Shown piece by piece: positions 16,482 through 24,069 of a stretch of 29,494 nucleotides of DNA. Under the pieces are notes generated by a model that ran no database searches, had not been told where the DNA came from, and saw only the letters and a list, made by a program, of their open reading frames with translations. The position numbers were made by a program, and so were the translations under genes. Origin of the DNA: Rhodanobacteraceae bacterium (GTDB lineage Bacteria > Pseudomonadota > Gammaproteobacteria > Xanthomonadales > Xanthomonadaceae); assembly GCA_024233975.1 (NCBI GenBank), contig JACKOX010000032.1:1-29494 (forward strand), written 5' to 3'. Every line of letters starts with the position of its first letter. Within the stretch, counting starts at the first letter, position 1.

Positions 16482-17657
16482 TCAGCCGGCGGCGTGCTTC
16501 GCCAGCAGGGAGCGCAGTGGTGCGATGCGACTCACCAGACCGAGTCCCGGACCACGCATCAGCGTCAGCAGCGGCTGATCATTGGAGAACAATGCGTTGA
16601 TGCCACCAAAGGCGCGACCAGCGATGGCGGATTCGCTTCGGCGTTCGCGAGCATAACGCGTCAGAAGGCGTTTCCATTGACTTGCCGTCAGCGGTCCGCC
16701 GATGGCCCCGACCAGGTGCATCAGAAATGCCGCATCCTGCAAGCCGAGGTTGGCGCCCTGTCCGGCCAGTGGGTGCACGGTGTGTGCGGCATCTCCAATC
16801 AGCAGTAGTCGATGATCGATGAAACGCTCCGCCAGCTGCCGACGCAACGGGAAAGCCGCCCGCGGCGAGACCAGCGCCGCCTCACCCAGGCGCGCGTCGA
16901 AGGCGCGCGTCAGTTCGGCGTTGAAAGTCGCCTCGTCCAGCTGCAGGCGTCGTTCGGCTTCTGCACTGGATTGCGTCCAGACGATGGAACAACAATTGCC
17001 TTCAAAGGGCAGGAAAGCCAGCGGCCCATCCGGGAGGAATCGCTGCCAGGCCGTTTCACGATGCGGCTGCTCGCATTCCACATAGGCAACCAGCCCGCGC
17101 TGTCCGTAGTCGTGCGTTTCGACGGCGATGCCAGCCTGCCCACGCAGCGGCGATGCCGCGCCGTCGGAGGCTACCAGCAGCTCGACATCCAATCGTTCAC
17201 CGCCAACATCAACGGCAATGCCGTCCTCACGATGTTCGAAGCCGGCAACGCCGACGCCGGTACGAATTTCGACGCGCGGATGTTCGCGCAAGCGTCGCCA
17301 TAGCGCATCCAGCAGCACCGTTTGCTCGACGATATGGCCGAGCGTCGGTGCGCCGATGTCGGCAGCGCGAAAATGCAGCTCGCCGTCGGCAGCGGCATCC
17401 CAGACGCGCATGTCGCGATAGGCTGCCGCGCGCATGGCCAGCACGTCCCGCCAGACGCCCAGCTTTTCCAGCAGCGCAATGGAAGCCGGCGCGACCGCGT
17501 AAACCCGCAGGTCCGGCGGATCATCCGCACGCCAGGGTTTTGGCTCGCGGGGTTCCACCAGCATCACGCGCTGACCAGCTTCGGCCAGGGCCAGTGCGGC
17601 ACTCGCACCTACCACGCCTCCACCAGCCACGATCACGTTGGCGCCGCGCCGGCTCAT
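16482..17657 (-). CDS. UbiH/UbiI/UbiF-family FAD monooxygenase, second ubiquinone hydroxylase
   Basis: This is a 391-residue class A flavin monooxygenase, probably hydroxylating the ring of a ubiquinone precursor with NAD(P)H and oxygen. The FAD motif GGGVVG is near residues 12-17. The central DG motif is ASDGAASPLR (162-171). The second FAD motif GDAAHTVHPLAGQG is at 287-300 with the NLGLQD continuation typical of UbiI/UbiF/Coq6. Its start overlaps the ubiH stop as ATGA, so the two are translationally coupled, matching the ubiH-visC(ubiI) order of E. coli. Which ring carbon is hydroxylated cannot be decided from sequence, because these hydroxylases vary in regioselectivity among proteobacteria; UbiI, UbiF and UbiM-like roles remain open. 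Confidence 0.88.
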   Translation of the reverse strand: MSRRGANVIVAGGGVVGASAALALAEAGQRVMLVEPREPKPWRADDPPDLRVYAVAPASIALLEKLGVWRDVLAMRAAAYRDMRVWDAAADGELHFRAADIGAPTLGHIVEQTVLLDALWRRLREHPRVEIRTGVGVAGFEHREDGIAVDVGGERLDVELLVASDGAASPLRGQAGIAVETHDYGQRGLVAYVECEQPHRETAWQRFLPDGPLAFLPFEGNCCSIVWTQSSAEAERRLQLDEATFNAELTRAFDARLGEAALVSPRAAFPLRRQLAERFIDHRLLLIGDAAHTVHPLAGQGANLGLQDAAFLMHLVGAIGGPLTASQWKRLLTRYARERRSESAIAGRAFGGINALFSNDQPLLTLMRGPGLGLVSRIAPLRSLLAKHAAG

Positions 17658-18913
17658 GTCGACCGCTCCATCCCCGATGCACCCAACGCCAGCCGCGGCA
17701 CGTCTCCACGGAAGCCCATCGCACCGGCGGCCAGGCGTTCGGCAAGGCCAGGAATACCGTTCAGAGCGGCGAAACCGAGGCTGCGGGCAAGGCGAACCGA
17801 TGGTTGCGTCATGCCGAACAGGCGCGCCAGCCCGTCACTGAAACTCAACGTCTCTTCGCGGTCCGCTTCGCGCCGTCGCGCGTAGTCCCGCAGGTCGTCA
17901 GCATTTCCCGGCTCATGACCTTCGCGCAGCCCCGCTTCCAGCACTTCGGCCAGCGTCAGTGCGTCGCGAAGACCGAGGTTGAAGCCCTGCGCTCCGATCG
18001 GATGCAGTGTCTGTGCGGCATTGCCGACCAGTACGGTGCGTTCGGCCACCAGATGTTCGGCCTTGATCAGCGTCAGCGGATAGTGGCTGCGCTTGCCGAT
18101 GCGGCCGATTCGGCCCAGCCGATAACCGAAGCGCGACTGCAGCAGCTCGCGGTAGCCGTCGTCATCCAATGCGGCAACGGCATCGGCGGCATCCGCCCTG
18201 ACCGTGCAGATCGTGCCGAGTCGACCGCCAGCCAACGGCAGCACGGCGACCGGCCCTTCGGGCGTGAAGCGCTCCCACGCGCAGCCATCATGATCCTGCT
18301 CGGCGGTGGCCGTCGCCACGAAAAGGTGCTGCTGGTAATCATGCTGTTCGGCGGAAATGCCAAGCGACGCACGAATCGCCGAATGGCTGCCATCGGCAGC
18401 GACCAGCAGGCGGGCTTCGATGTCGCGCGAGGCGCCATCCGGCGTCTCGACGCGCACCCTGGCCCGGTCGGCGCCCGTCTGCACATCGACGACCCGCGCC
18501 GGTCGCAGGCGTTGCAGGTGCTGCAGCTCATCGAGGCGGGCTTCCAGCGCAGCACCCAGCTCACGGGCAATCACCACCGCGCCGAAGGCATCGAGTCGAT
18601 AGTCCTCGGCCTCCAGCACGACGCTGCCGAAATCACCCCGGCTGCTGACGTGAACGCGGCGGATGGATTCCGGTGGCGTATTGATATGCCGCCATACGCC
18701 GAGCGATGCCAGGGCGTTCATGCTGGCTCGCCCCAGCGCAAGGTTGCGCTCGTCGAAACTCGGTGCTGGCTGCGCGCCACCCGCGCTGGCTTCGACCAGC
18801 ACGCTTCGCAGCCCCAGCGCATCCAGCGCACAAGCAAGGCTGGCGCCAACCAGGCCGGCGCCGACGATGATCACGTCGACGTCCGGCAAATCCCTGTTCT
18901 CGCGTTCCGACAT
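17654..18913 (-). CDS. ubiH: 2-polyprenyl-6-methoxyphenol 4-hydroxylase
   Basis: UbiH carries out a ring hydroxylation in aerobic ubiquinone synthesis. The protein is 419 residues, slightly longer than usual because of an acidic N-terminal leader before VDVIIVGAGLVG (FAD motif at 18-23). The DG motif is AADGSHSAIR (172-181). The second FAD motif reads GNAAQTLHPIGAQG (297-310); Asn in place of Asp after the Gly is characteristic of UbiH rather than UbiI/UbiF. GGAG lies about 9 bases before the ATG at 18913. It is the first gene of a two-gene minus-strand operon and is divergent from the DUF6580 gene, with 115 bases between. No pepP homologue precedes it, unlike E. coli. Confidence 0.92.
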   Translation of the reverse strand: MSERENRDLPDVDVIIVGAGLVGASLACALDALGLRSVLVEASAGGAQPAPSFDERNLALGRASMNALASLGVWRHINTPPESIRRVHVSSRGDFGSVVLEAEDYRLDAFGAVVIARELGAALEARLDELQHLQRLRPARVVDVQTGADRARVRVETPDGASRDIEARLLVAADGSHSAIRASLGISAEQHDYQQHLFVATATAEQDHDGCAWERFTPEGPVAVLPLAGGRLGTICTVRADAADAVAALDDDGYRELLQSRFGYRLGRIGRIGKRSHYPLTLIKAEHLVAERTVLVGNAAQTLHPIGAQGFNLGLRDALTLAEVLEAGLREGHEPGNADDLRDYARRREADREETLSFSDGLARLFGMTQPSVRLARSLGFAALNGIPGLAERLAAGAMGFRGDVPRLALGASGMERST

Positions 18914-18945
18914 CCATCACTCCGTGATTTTGCGCGACCAACGGC

Positions 18946-18974
18946 TTCGGGCCGGGGGCCGGGTCGGTTATGCT
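18946..18974 (+). promoter_or_regulatory. Weak candidate promoter for the DUF6580-pduO-HDAC genes
   Basis: TATGCT (18969-18974) within GGTTATGCTACCC is a plausible -10 for a GC-rich proteobacterium. The -35 at 17 bases (TTCGGG) is poor. Transcription would start near 18981, 48 bases before the ATG at 19029. I looked for a cobalamin riboswitch in this short gap and saw none. Confidence 0.25.
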
Positions 18975-19028
18975 ACCCGGCATGGCGTGCTGCAACCACG
19001 CAGCGACCTTGAATCACCAGGAACCACG

Positions 19029-19622
19029 ATGACCCATTCGACCCCGGCCAAGAATCCCCAATCCGCCCTGCTTTCGCCCGGCCCGCTGCTGCTTACCGGC
19101 CTGATCGTGCTGGCCGCGCTGTCGCGCGTGCTGCCGCATCCGCCGAATTTTTCGCCGGTGGAAGCGATGGCGTTGTTCGGCGGCGCCTACTTCGCGCGTC
19201 GCGGTCTGGCCGTACTGATTCCGCTGTTGGCGATGCTGATCTCCGACGTCGCGCTGGGCCTGATCAACGGCGGCGAGTACTGGTCCTACCTGACCAGTGG
19301 AGGACCGCTGTCGATCTACGCGCTGATCGCGCTGTGCTCGGTGCTTGGCTTCGGCCTGCGTGGTCGCGTCAGCGGCGGCCGCGTGCTGGGTTATTCGCTG
19401 CTGGGTTCGGTGCTGTTCTTCGTCATCAGCAACGGCCTCATCTGGCTGAGCGCCACGGCCGGTTCGCCCTACTGCGGCCAGGGCCTGGCGGCTTGCTACG
19501 CCTTCGCCCTGCCGTTCTTCCAGTGGACGGTCGCCGGTACGTTGTTCTATTCGGCGATCCTGTTTGGCGGCTTTGAGCTGCTGCGCCGTCGCCATCCGGC
19601 GCTGCGTCCGCAGACGGTCTGA
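19029..19622 (+). CDS. DUF6580-like membrane protein, putative small-molecule (possibly corrinoid) transporter
   Basis: This is a 197-residue integral membrane protein with five or six hydrophobic segments (about residues 17-35, 42-72, 88-108, 117-142, 158-184). The motif SRVLPHPPNFSPVEAMALFG is the recognisable start of the DUF6580 family, which resembles ECF-transporter S components. A periplasm-facing loop contains SPYCGQGLAACYAF with two Cys. The cobalamin adenosyltransferase gene follows 20 bases after the stop. That makes uptake of a corrinoid the leading hypothesis, by analogy with the small S-component-like transporter BtuM. The family assignment is from memory of the motif; the substrate is inference only. 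Confidence 0.75.
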   Translation: MTHSTPAKNPQSALLSPGPLLLTGLIVLAALSRVLPHPPNFSPVEAMALFGGAYFARRGLAVLIPLLAMLISDVALGLINGGEYWSYLTSGGPLSIYALIALCSVLGFGLRGRVSGGRVLGYSLLGSVLFFVISNGLIWLSATAGSPYCGQGLAACYAFALPFFQWTVAGTLFYSAILFGGFELLRRRHPALRPQTV

Positions 19623-19642
19623 GCCAGCGCCATCCACCAACC

Positions 19643-20197
19643 GTGGGTAACCGCCTCTCGAAGATCTACACGCGTACCGGCGACGACGGCCTGACCGGCC
19701 TCGGCGACGGCAGTCGCGTAGCCAAGGATTCGGCGCGCGTCGACGCCTATGGCACGGTGGATGAGCTCAATTCCTGCATCGGCGTGGTGCTGGCCGAGAC
19801 CATTCCCGACGACGTTCGCGAAGCACTGGTATCCATCCAGCACCAGCTGTTCGACCTCGGGAGCGAACTCTGCATCCCGGGGCACTCGGCGATCGACGAT
19901 GCCGATGTCAGTGCGCTCGAACAGCGCCTGGATGCACTGAACGCTGACCTGCCCGCGCTCAAGGAATTCATCCTTCCAGCCGGCGGCCGCGCCGCCAGCG
20001 CCTGTCACGTCGCACGCACGGTCTGCCGTCGCGCGGAGCGCTGCGTGGTCAGCCTCGCCCGCGATGAGGACGTGCGACCGGAGGCGATCCGCTACCTCAA
20101 CCGCCTCTCCGACCTGCTGTTCGTCATGGCACGCGTGCTGGCGCGCTTCGAGGGCGGTGGCGAAGTGCTGTGGCGGCACGAACGGCGTCGCGCCTGA
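19643..20197 (+). CDS. pduO: PduO-type cob(I)alamin adenosyltransferase
   Basis: The enzyme transfers the adenosyl group of ATP to the cobalt of reduced cobalamin to make coenzyme B12. The protein is 184 residues, normal for the PduO type. The N-terminal ATP-binding signature is IYTRTGDDGLTGL followed by DAYGTVDELNS. The helical-bundle signatures RTVCRRAERC and IRYLNRLSDLLFVMAR are present. The start is GTG at 19643 because the protein then begins MGNRLSKIYTRTG; no clear ribosome site precedes it, fitting translational coupling with the upstream gene. A deacetylase-family gene starts 23 bases after the stop. Confidence 0.95.
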   Translation: MGNRLSKIYTRTGDDGLTGLGDGSRVAKDSARVDAYGTVDELNSCIGVVLAETIPDDVREALVSIQHQLFDLGSELCIPGHSAIDDADVSALEQRLDALNADLPALKEFILPAGGRAASACHVARTVCRRAERCVVSLARDEDVRPEAIRYLNRLSDLLFVMARVLARFEGGGEVLWRHERRRA

Positions 20198-20220
20198 TTT
20201 CACCGCAATCTCAACGAACC

Positions 20221-21150
20221 ATGCTGATCTACACGCATCCGGCCTGCCTCCAACACGATCCGGGGCGTGCCCACGCGGAATCACCGCAGCGGCTTCACGC
20301 CGTGCTCGACGCCCTTCGCGGGCTGCCGCAGGAGCGCATGGAATGGCGGGAAGCGCCTGCCGCTTCGCGTGACCAACTGGCCATGGCGCACACACGGCGC
20401 CTACTGGATGCCGTGCTGATCGAGCCTTTGAGCTTCCCGCATCAGCTCGATGCCGATACGGTGATGAGTCAAGGTTCGGCGCAGGCAGCGCTGCTCGCCG
20501 TGGGCGCCGTGCTGGGCGCCGTGGACGCCATCTGCGGTGAGCATCCCGACACGCCGGCCCGACAGGCATTCTGCGCGGTGCGACCGCCCGGTCATCACGC
20601 GACGATGAGCACGCCGATGGGCTTCTGCCTGTTCAATGCCGTCGCCGTCGCCGCACGCCAGGCCGTCCTGATTCACGGCATGGAACGCGTCGCCATCGTT
20701 GACTTCGATGTCCACCATGGCAACGGTACGCAGGCGATCGTCGAGCACGATCCGCGCATCCTCTATCTTTCCTCGCACCAGCTGCCGCTGTATCCGGACA
20801 GCGGCGGCGCGGACGAACGCGGCGTCGGCAATGTTTTCAACGCACCGTTGCCGGCTGGCGCCGATGGCGAGGCTTTCCGTCGGGCCTGGCGGGAAACCCT
20901 GCTGCCGGAACTTGATCGCTTCCAGCCACAGCTGATCCTGGTATCCGCCGGCTTCGATGGCCATTGGCTGGACCCGCTGGCCGGCCTGCTGCTGAAGGAA
21001 GCCGACTACGCCTGGATTGCCCGCGAGCTGCTTTCTGCTGCCGACCAACATTGCGGTGGCCGGCTGATCTCGACACTGGAAGGTGGCTATTCGCTGTCGG
21101 CGCTGGGCTCCAGTGCCGCAGCCTATGTCGAAGCGCAGCTCTCCCGCTGA
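20221..21150 (+). CDS. Histone deacetylase family zinc hydrolase (class II / acetylpolyamine amidohydrolase-like)
   Basis: This is a 309-residue arginase-deacetylase fold enzyme, expected to remove acyl groups from acetyl-lysine or acetylpolyamine-type substrates. All catalytic landmarks are present: tandem His125-His126 in RPPGHHA, zinc ligands Asp163 and His165 in DFDVHHGNGT, zinc ligand Asp246 in SAGFDGH, and the transition-state Tyr290 in EGGYS. The motif YSSHQ of class II enzymes appears as LSSHQLPLYP. The ATG at 20221 gives MLIYTHPAC as in related proteins. An in-frame upstream start at 20170 would overlap pduO. It is the last gene of a three-gene plus-strand cluster. The true substrate is unknown; bacterial homologues include AcuC and polyamine deacetylases. 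Confidence 0.93.
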   Translation: MLIYTHPACLQHDPGRAHAESPQRLHAVLDALRGLPQERMEWREAPAASRDQLAMAHTRRLLDAVLIEPLSFPHQLDADTVMSQGSAQAALLAVGAVLGAVDAICGEHPDTPARQAFCAVRPPGHHATMSTPMGFCLFNAVAVAARQAVLIHGMERVAIVDFDVHHGNGTQAIVEHDPRILYLSSHQLPLYPDSGGADERGVGNVFNAPLPAGADGEAFRRAWRETLLPELDRFQPQLILVSAGFDGHWLDPLAGLLLKEADYAWIARELLSAADQHCGGRLISTLEGGYSLSALGSSAAAYVEAQLSR

Positions 21151-21197
21151 GGCAACACCGCAACACCGACCGAACTGCTCAACGACGGTCCATATCC

Positions 21198-21231
21198 AAA
21201 AAAACGAAGCCCGGCACAAGGCCGGGCTTCG
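21198..21231. terminator. Terminator for ompA (minus), possibly also for the HDAC gene
   Basis: An 11-bp perfect stem (21205-21215 with 21221-21231) encloses the loop ACAAG. On the minus strand it is followed by seven Ts (complement of 21198-21204), a textbook intrinsic terminator 22 bases after the ompA stop. On plus it lacks a T-run but lies 54 bases after the HDAC stop. Confidence 0.9.
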
Positions 21232-21253
21232 CGATACTGCCTGAAGGTCAGAA

Positions 21254-22342
21254 TCAGTTCTGGACGTTCAGCTCGGTGCGACGGTTGGTTTCCGACTTGC
21301 AGCCCGGGAAAGTATCCGGGGTGGACTCCAGCGGACGGCTCTCGCCGTAACCGACCGGGCCCAGCAGGCGACCAGCGGAAATGCCGTTCGAGGTCAGGTA
21401 GTCGTACACGGCGCTGGCGCGACGGTCGGACAGACCCTGGTTGTAGTCCTCACGACCGCAGCGGTCGGTGTGACCAGCCACTTCAACGCGCAGGTCCGGG
21501 TACTTGCTCAGCACCTGGATGGCCTCGTCGAGGGTCGCGATCGCGTCCGGACGCAGGACCGACTTGTCGAAGTCGAAGTTCACGCCGCGCAGGTCGATGG
21601 TGATCGGCACCGGGCAACCGTCCGGACCAATCGCCTGACCAGCTTCGGAAGCCGGGCACTTGTCTTCGCAGTTGTTCACGCCGTCGCCGTCGTCATCCAG
21701 ATCGGCGCAGGTGACCACCGGCTCCGGCTCCGGCTCCGGCGCGACCGGCGGGGCCGGCGGCATCGGCTTGTCGCCGAGCTTGACGATGACACCGACGGTG
21801 GCGATCCAGTCCTCGTAGTGATTGCCACCACCGAAGGAGTTGTCGTCAAAGTCGAAGCGCGGACCGATTTCGAGGCGGTAGCCAATGCGGTCATAGTCAC
21901 CCTGAAAACCGAAACCAAGATCGGCGTACAGGTTGTTTTCCTTGAACTCAACCGGGGAACCCACCGGGTTGACCTGGTCTTCCTCGTGCGCCTGCACGCC
22001 CAGACCACCCTTCAGGTACGGACGCCAGCGATCGCTGATGTCAGCAAAGTACCAGCGAGCAGCGGCGCCAACGCCCCACATGCTCCAGTGCAGGTCGTTA
22101 CCCGTGTAGTTCGGGTTGGTGTAGTGGATGTTGAAATCCAGCGCCCAGTTCTCGCTCAGGAAACGGCCAGCGCCGATCTCCAGGAACGCATAGCGATCAA
22201 GGCCGCGGTTTTCGTCCCAGATCGTGGTGCCGGCGTGACCGGTCAGGTACCAGCGGTCATCCAGCGGCTCGTCCTGCGCCAGCGCGGCGTGGGCAAAGCC
22301 CATGGCGCTCAGCAGGGCGCAGCAGAGGAGTTTCTTCTTCAT
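21254..22342 (-). CDS. OmpA/OprF-like outer-membrane porin with TSP3 linker
   Basis: This is a 362-residue outer-membrane protein that anchors the envelope to peptidoglycan. The signal peptide ends near AHAALAQ. An eight-strand beta-barrel spans about residues 27-190, followed by a Pro/Glu-rich hinge (193-210) and a short calcium-binding DDDGDGVNNCEDKCP segment (216-230). The C-terminal OmpA domain has the peptidoglycan residues in GHTDRCG (Asp293) and LSDRRA (Arg307/308). Extra Cys pairs (212/225/229/243, 295/348) resemble the OprF linker. AAGGAGCT lies 5 bases before the ATG. A strong promoter and a dyad over its -35 are upstream and a strong terminator downstream, so the gene is monocistronic and probably highly expressed. 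Confidence 0.94.
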   Translation of the reverse strand: MKKKLLCCALLSAMGFAHAALAQDEPLDDRWYLTGHAGTTIWDENRGLDRYAFLEIGAGRFLSENWALDFNIHYTNPNYTGNDLHWSMWGVGAAARWYFADISDRWRPYLKGGLGVQAHEEDQVNPVGSPVEFKENNLYADLGFGFQGDYDRIGYRLEIGPRFDFDDNSFGGGNHYEDWIATVGVIVKLGDKPMPPAPPVAPEPEPEPVVTCADLDDDGDGVNNCEDKCPASEAGQAIGPDGCPVPITIDLRGVNFDFDKSVLRPDAIATLDEAIQVLSKYPDLRVEVAGHTDRCGREDYNQGLSDRRASAVYDYLTSNGISAGRLLGPVGYGESRPLESTPDTFPGCKSETNRRTELNVQN

Positions 22343-22421
22343 TTGTCAGCTCCTTGGATCGTCGACTCGAAAGGTGAAGCCCAAAAAAACTCCGTGCCTG
22401 ATATCCAGACACGTCGCCGCC

Positions 22422-22450
22422 ATCATAACGGATTTTTGTGCGCGTGTTAA
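22422..22450 (-). promoter_or_regulatory. Strong sigma-70 promoter of the ompA-like gene
   Basis: Reading the minus strand, the -35 is TTAACA (complement of 22445-22450), the spacer is exactly 17 bases, and the -10 is TATGAT (complement of 22422-22427). Each hexamer matches five of six consensus positions. The start site would fall near 22415, leaving a leader of about 70 bases that includes a T-rich stretch. Confidence 0.8.
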
Positions 22451-22465
22451 CGGAAACCTAACACG
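22443..22465. promoter_or_regulatory. Perfect dyad overlapping the ompA -35, candidate operator
   Basis: CGTGTTA (22443-22449) and TAACACG (22459-22465) are exact reverse complements separated by nine bases. The symmetry extends outward with one mismatch to GC on each side. The left arm covers five bases of the -35 hexamer. This geometry fits a dimeric regulator acting on ompA. I do not recognise the factor. Confidence 0.55.
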
Positions 22466-22619
22466 TGCAAAATGCCCGGAAACCGCCCCGCAACAGCGGA
22501 ATCCGGTTCTGGCTAGGTATCAGAAAAATGCTGCGAATCAATGACGTGAACGCATGGCCATCTCTCCGACACAGGGCCGCGCTACGGCACGTTGCTGAAC
22601 TGCCGACAGATGGATTCCA

Positions 22620-23519
22620 TCAGACGGATGCCAGACGAGGGTCGGCGCGCAGCGCTTCGAGCAGGAAGTCCGACACCGCGCGGATTCGCGGCAGCTGTTT
22701 CAGCTCCGGCAGCGTCAGCAGCCAGAGCGCTGCCTCGGGCAGGTCGGGCATGGGAAGAATGAAGCGCAGCGCCGGCTGGCGCTGGTCGCCGGGCAGGCAG
22801 GCCAAGCCCACGCCGGCCCTCGCCATGGCGGCCATTGTTTCGAGATCCCCCGCGCGGGCGACGATGCGATCCGCCGGCACCAGCGATTCCAGACGCGCCA
22901 TGGCTGGCAGGCGAAGGAATGCGGCGTCGGCGCCAATCAGACGATGGTTCACCACATCATCGAGGCTATTCAGTGGCGCTGCCGAGTCCAGATAGTCCGC
23001 TGCTCCCGCGATCCACCAGCTGAGTGGGCAGACTCGACGACCGACGGCATATTCCGGCGGCGAACTGGTGGCACGCAGCGCGATGTCGGCCTCGCGCCGG
23101 GCCAGGTCGAAATCCCTGTCGGCCGCAACGATCTCCAGCACCACGTCGGGATAGCGTTCGCGGAACGCGGGCAGCAGGGGCGCGAGGTAGTCCCTTGCGA
23201 AATGCAGCGGCGCGGTGATGCGCACGCGTCCGGCCAGACGAAAGTCGCGCCCGGCCAGCGCGCGCTCCACGGAAAGCATGGCCTCGTCCACGCGCTCGGC
23301 GTGCCGCAGCAGCTCCTCGCCGGCCGCAGTGGCCACGTAACCCTCGGGCAGGCGTTCGAAGACCCGTATTCCCAACTCGTCCTCGAAGGCATTCAGCCGC
23401 CGGAACACGGTGGAATGATTCACCCCAAGCTCGCGCGCGGCGCCCGCCAGAGTGCTGCGCCGGGCAATGGCGAGAATCACCCGCAGGTCGTCCCAACGGA
23501 AAGTCGGCGATTCACTCAT
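22620..23519 (-). CDS. LysR-family transcriptional regulator, divergent from doxX-GST-dioxygenase
   Basis: This is a 299-residue LysR-type regulator. The winged HTH (about residues 9-68) contains LAGAARELGVNHSTVFRRLN and FERLPEGYVATAAGEELL. The VNHSTVFRRL recognition helix places it with the LysR group whose helix reads STVFRR/STVSRR rather than the classical SQPALS. The effector domain (about 93-290) begins GRVRITAPLHF. The start MSESPTFRWDDL at 23519 puts the HTH at the normal position; a longer in-frame start at 23582 would extend through the putative operator. It is divergent from doxX with 117 AT-rich bases between, the standard arrangement for a LysR regulator and its target operon. An electrophile or quinone inducer is inferred from the target genes. 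Confidence 0.9.
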   Translation of the reverse strand: MSESPTFRWDDLRVILAIARRSTLAGAARELGVNHSTVFRRLNAFEDELGIRVFERLPEGYVATAAGEELLRHAERVDEAMLSVERALAGRDFRLAGRVRITAPLHFARDYLAPLLPAFRERYPDVVLEIVAADRDFDLARREADIALRATSSPPEYAVGRRVCPLSWWIAGAADYLDSAAPLNSLDDVVNHRLIGADAAFLRLPAMARLESLVPADRIVARAGDLETMAAMARAGVGLACLPGDQRQPALRFILPMPDLPEAALWLLTLPELKQLPRIRAVSDFLLEALRADPRLASV

Positions 23520-23527
23520 TGGACTGT

Positions 23528-23587
23528 TGTATGCATTTATGCAAATACATTTTGCTGATATTGTCGATTTACGACCATTCATGCAAA
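23528..23587. promoter_or_regulatory. AT-rich LysR/doxX operator region with nested dyad and ATGCAAA repeats
   Basis: TGCAT (23532-23536) and ATGCA (23539-23543) form a dyad nested inside TGTAT (23528-23532) and ATACA (23545-23549). ATGCAAA occurs twice in the same orientation at 23539-23545 and 23581-23587, 42 bases apart, about four helical turns. Two same-face sites are what a LysR tetramer would need. No good -35/-10 pair for doxX was identified. Confidence 0.5.
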
Positions 23588-23636
23588 CAGCAGACTGCCT
23601 CCGTCCTCAGACCACACCATTCAACGGAGACCACGC

Positions 23637-24044
23637 ATGAACACGAACACCCTCTCGTCCACCGGTACCGCCTTGCTTCGCATCGCGATGGGGCTGATCT
23701 TCCTCGCCCACGGTCCCTACCTGAAGCTCGGCATCTTCGGGCTCGACGGTACCATCGGGTTCTTCCAGTCGCTGGGCCTGCCGGGATTCACCGCCTATCT
23801 GGTCATCGCCGGCGAAACGCTGGGCGGGCTGGCGCTGCTGGCCGGCGTACTGGTTCGACCGGCGGCGCTGGGTCTTGCCATCATCAGCTTCGGCTCGATC
23901 ATCGCGCATGCCGGAAACGGCTGGGTGTTCAGCAATGCCGGCGGCGGCTGGGAATACCCTGTACTGCTCGGCATCGCCTGTCTGGTGCTGGCCCTGCAGG
24001 GCGCCGGTCGCTTCGCCCTCGGTCGCCGCGGCTCGCTGAACTGA
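23637..24044 (+). CDS. DoxX-family membrane protein
   Basis: This is a 135-residue inner-membrane protein with four hydrophobic helices (about residues 8-28, 45-68, 72-92, 106-127). The family landmarks GTALLRIAMGLIFLAHG, FFQSLGLPG and GETLGGLALLAGVLVRPAAL are present. DoxX/CatD-like proteins are linked to quinone, thiol and redox stress and are often paired with a dioxygenase or reductase. GGAG 9 bases before the ATG supports the start. The GST gene begins 25 bases downstream, so this is the first gene of a three-gene operon under the divergent LysR gene. The biochemical activity of DoxX is not settled. Confidence 0.9.
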   Translation: MNTNTLSSTGTALLRIAMGLIFLAHGPYLKLGIFGLDGTIGFFQSLGLPGFTAYLVIAGETLGGLALLAGVLVRPAALGLAIISFGSIIAHAGNGWVFSNAGGGWEYPVLLGIACLVLALQGAGRFALGRRGSLN

Positions 24045-24069
24045 ATCATCGTTGCAACCGGAGAACTGC

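Noticed and set aside
17153..19012. A 619-codon plus-strand open frame opposite ubiH and its neighbour
   Set aside because: Arg/Pro/Ala-rich shadow translation; the minus-strand genes have all FAD-binding motifs.
18914..19028. Cobalamin riboswitch before the DUF6580-pduO genes
   Set aside because: The gap is only 115 bases and I saw no B12-box-like conserved core or fitting hairpins; too short for a full riboswitch.
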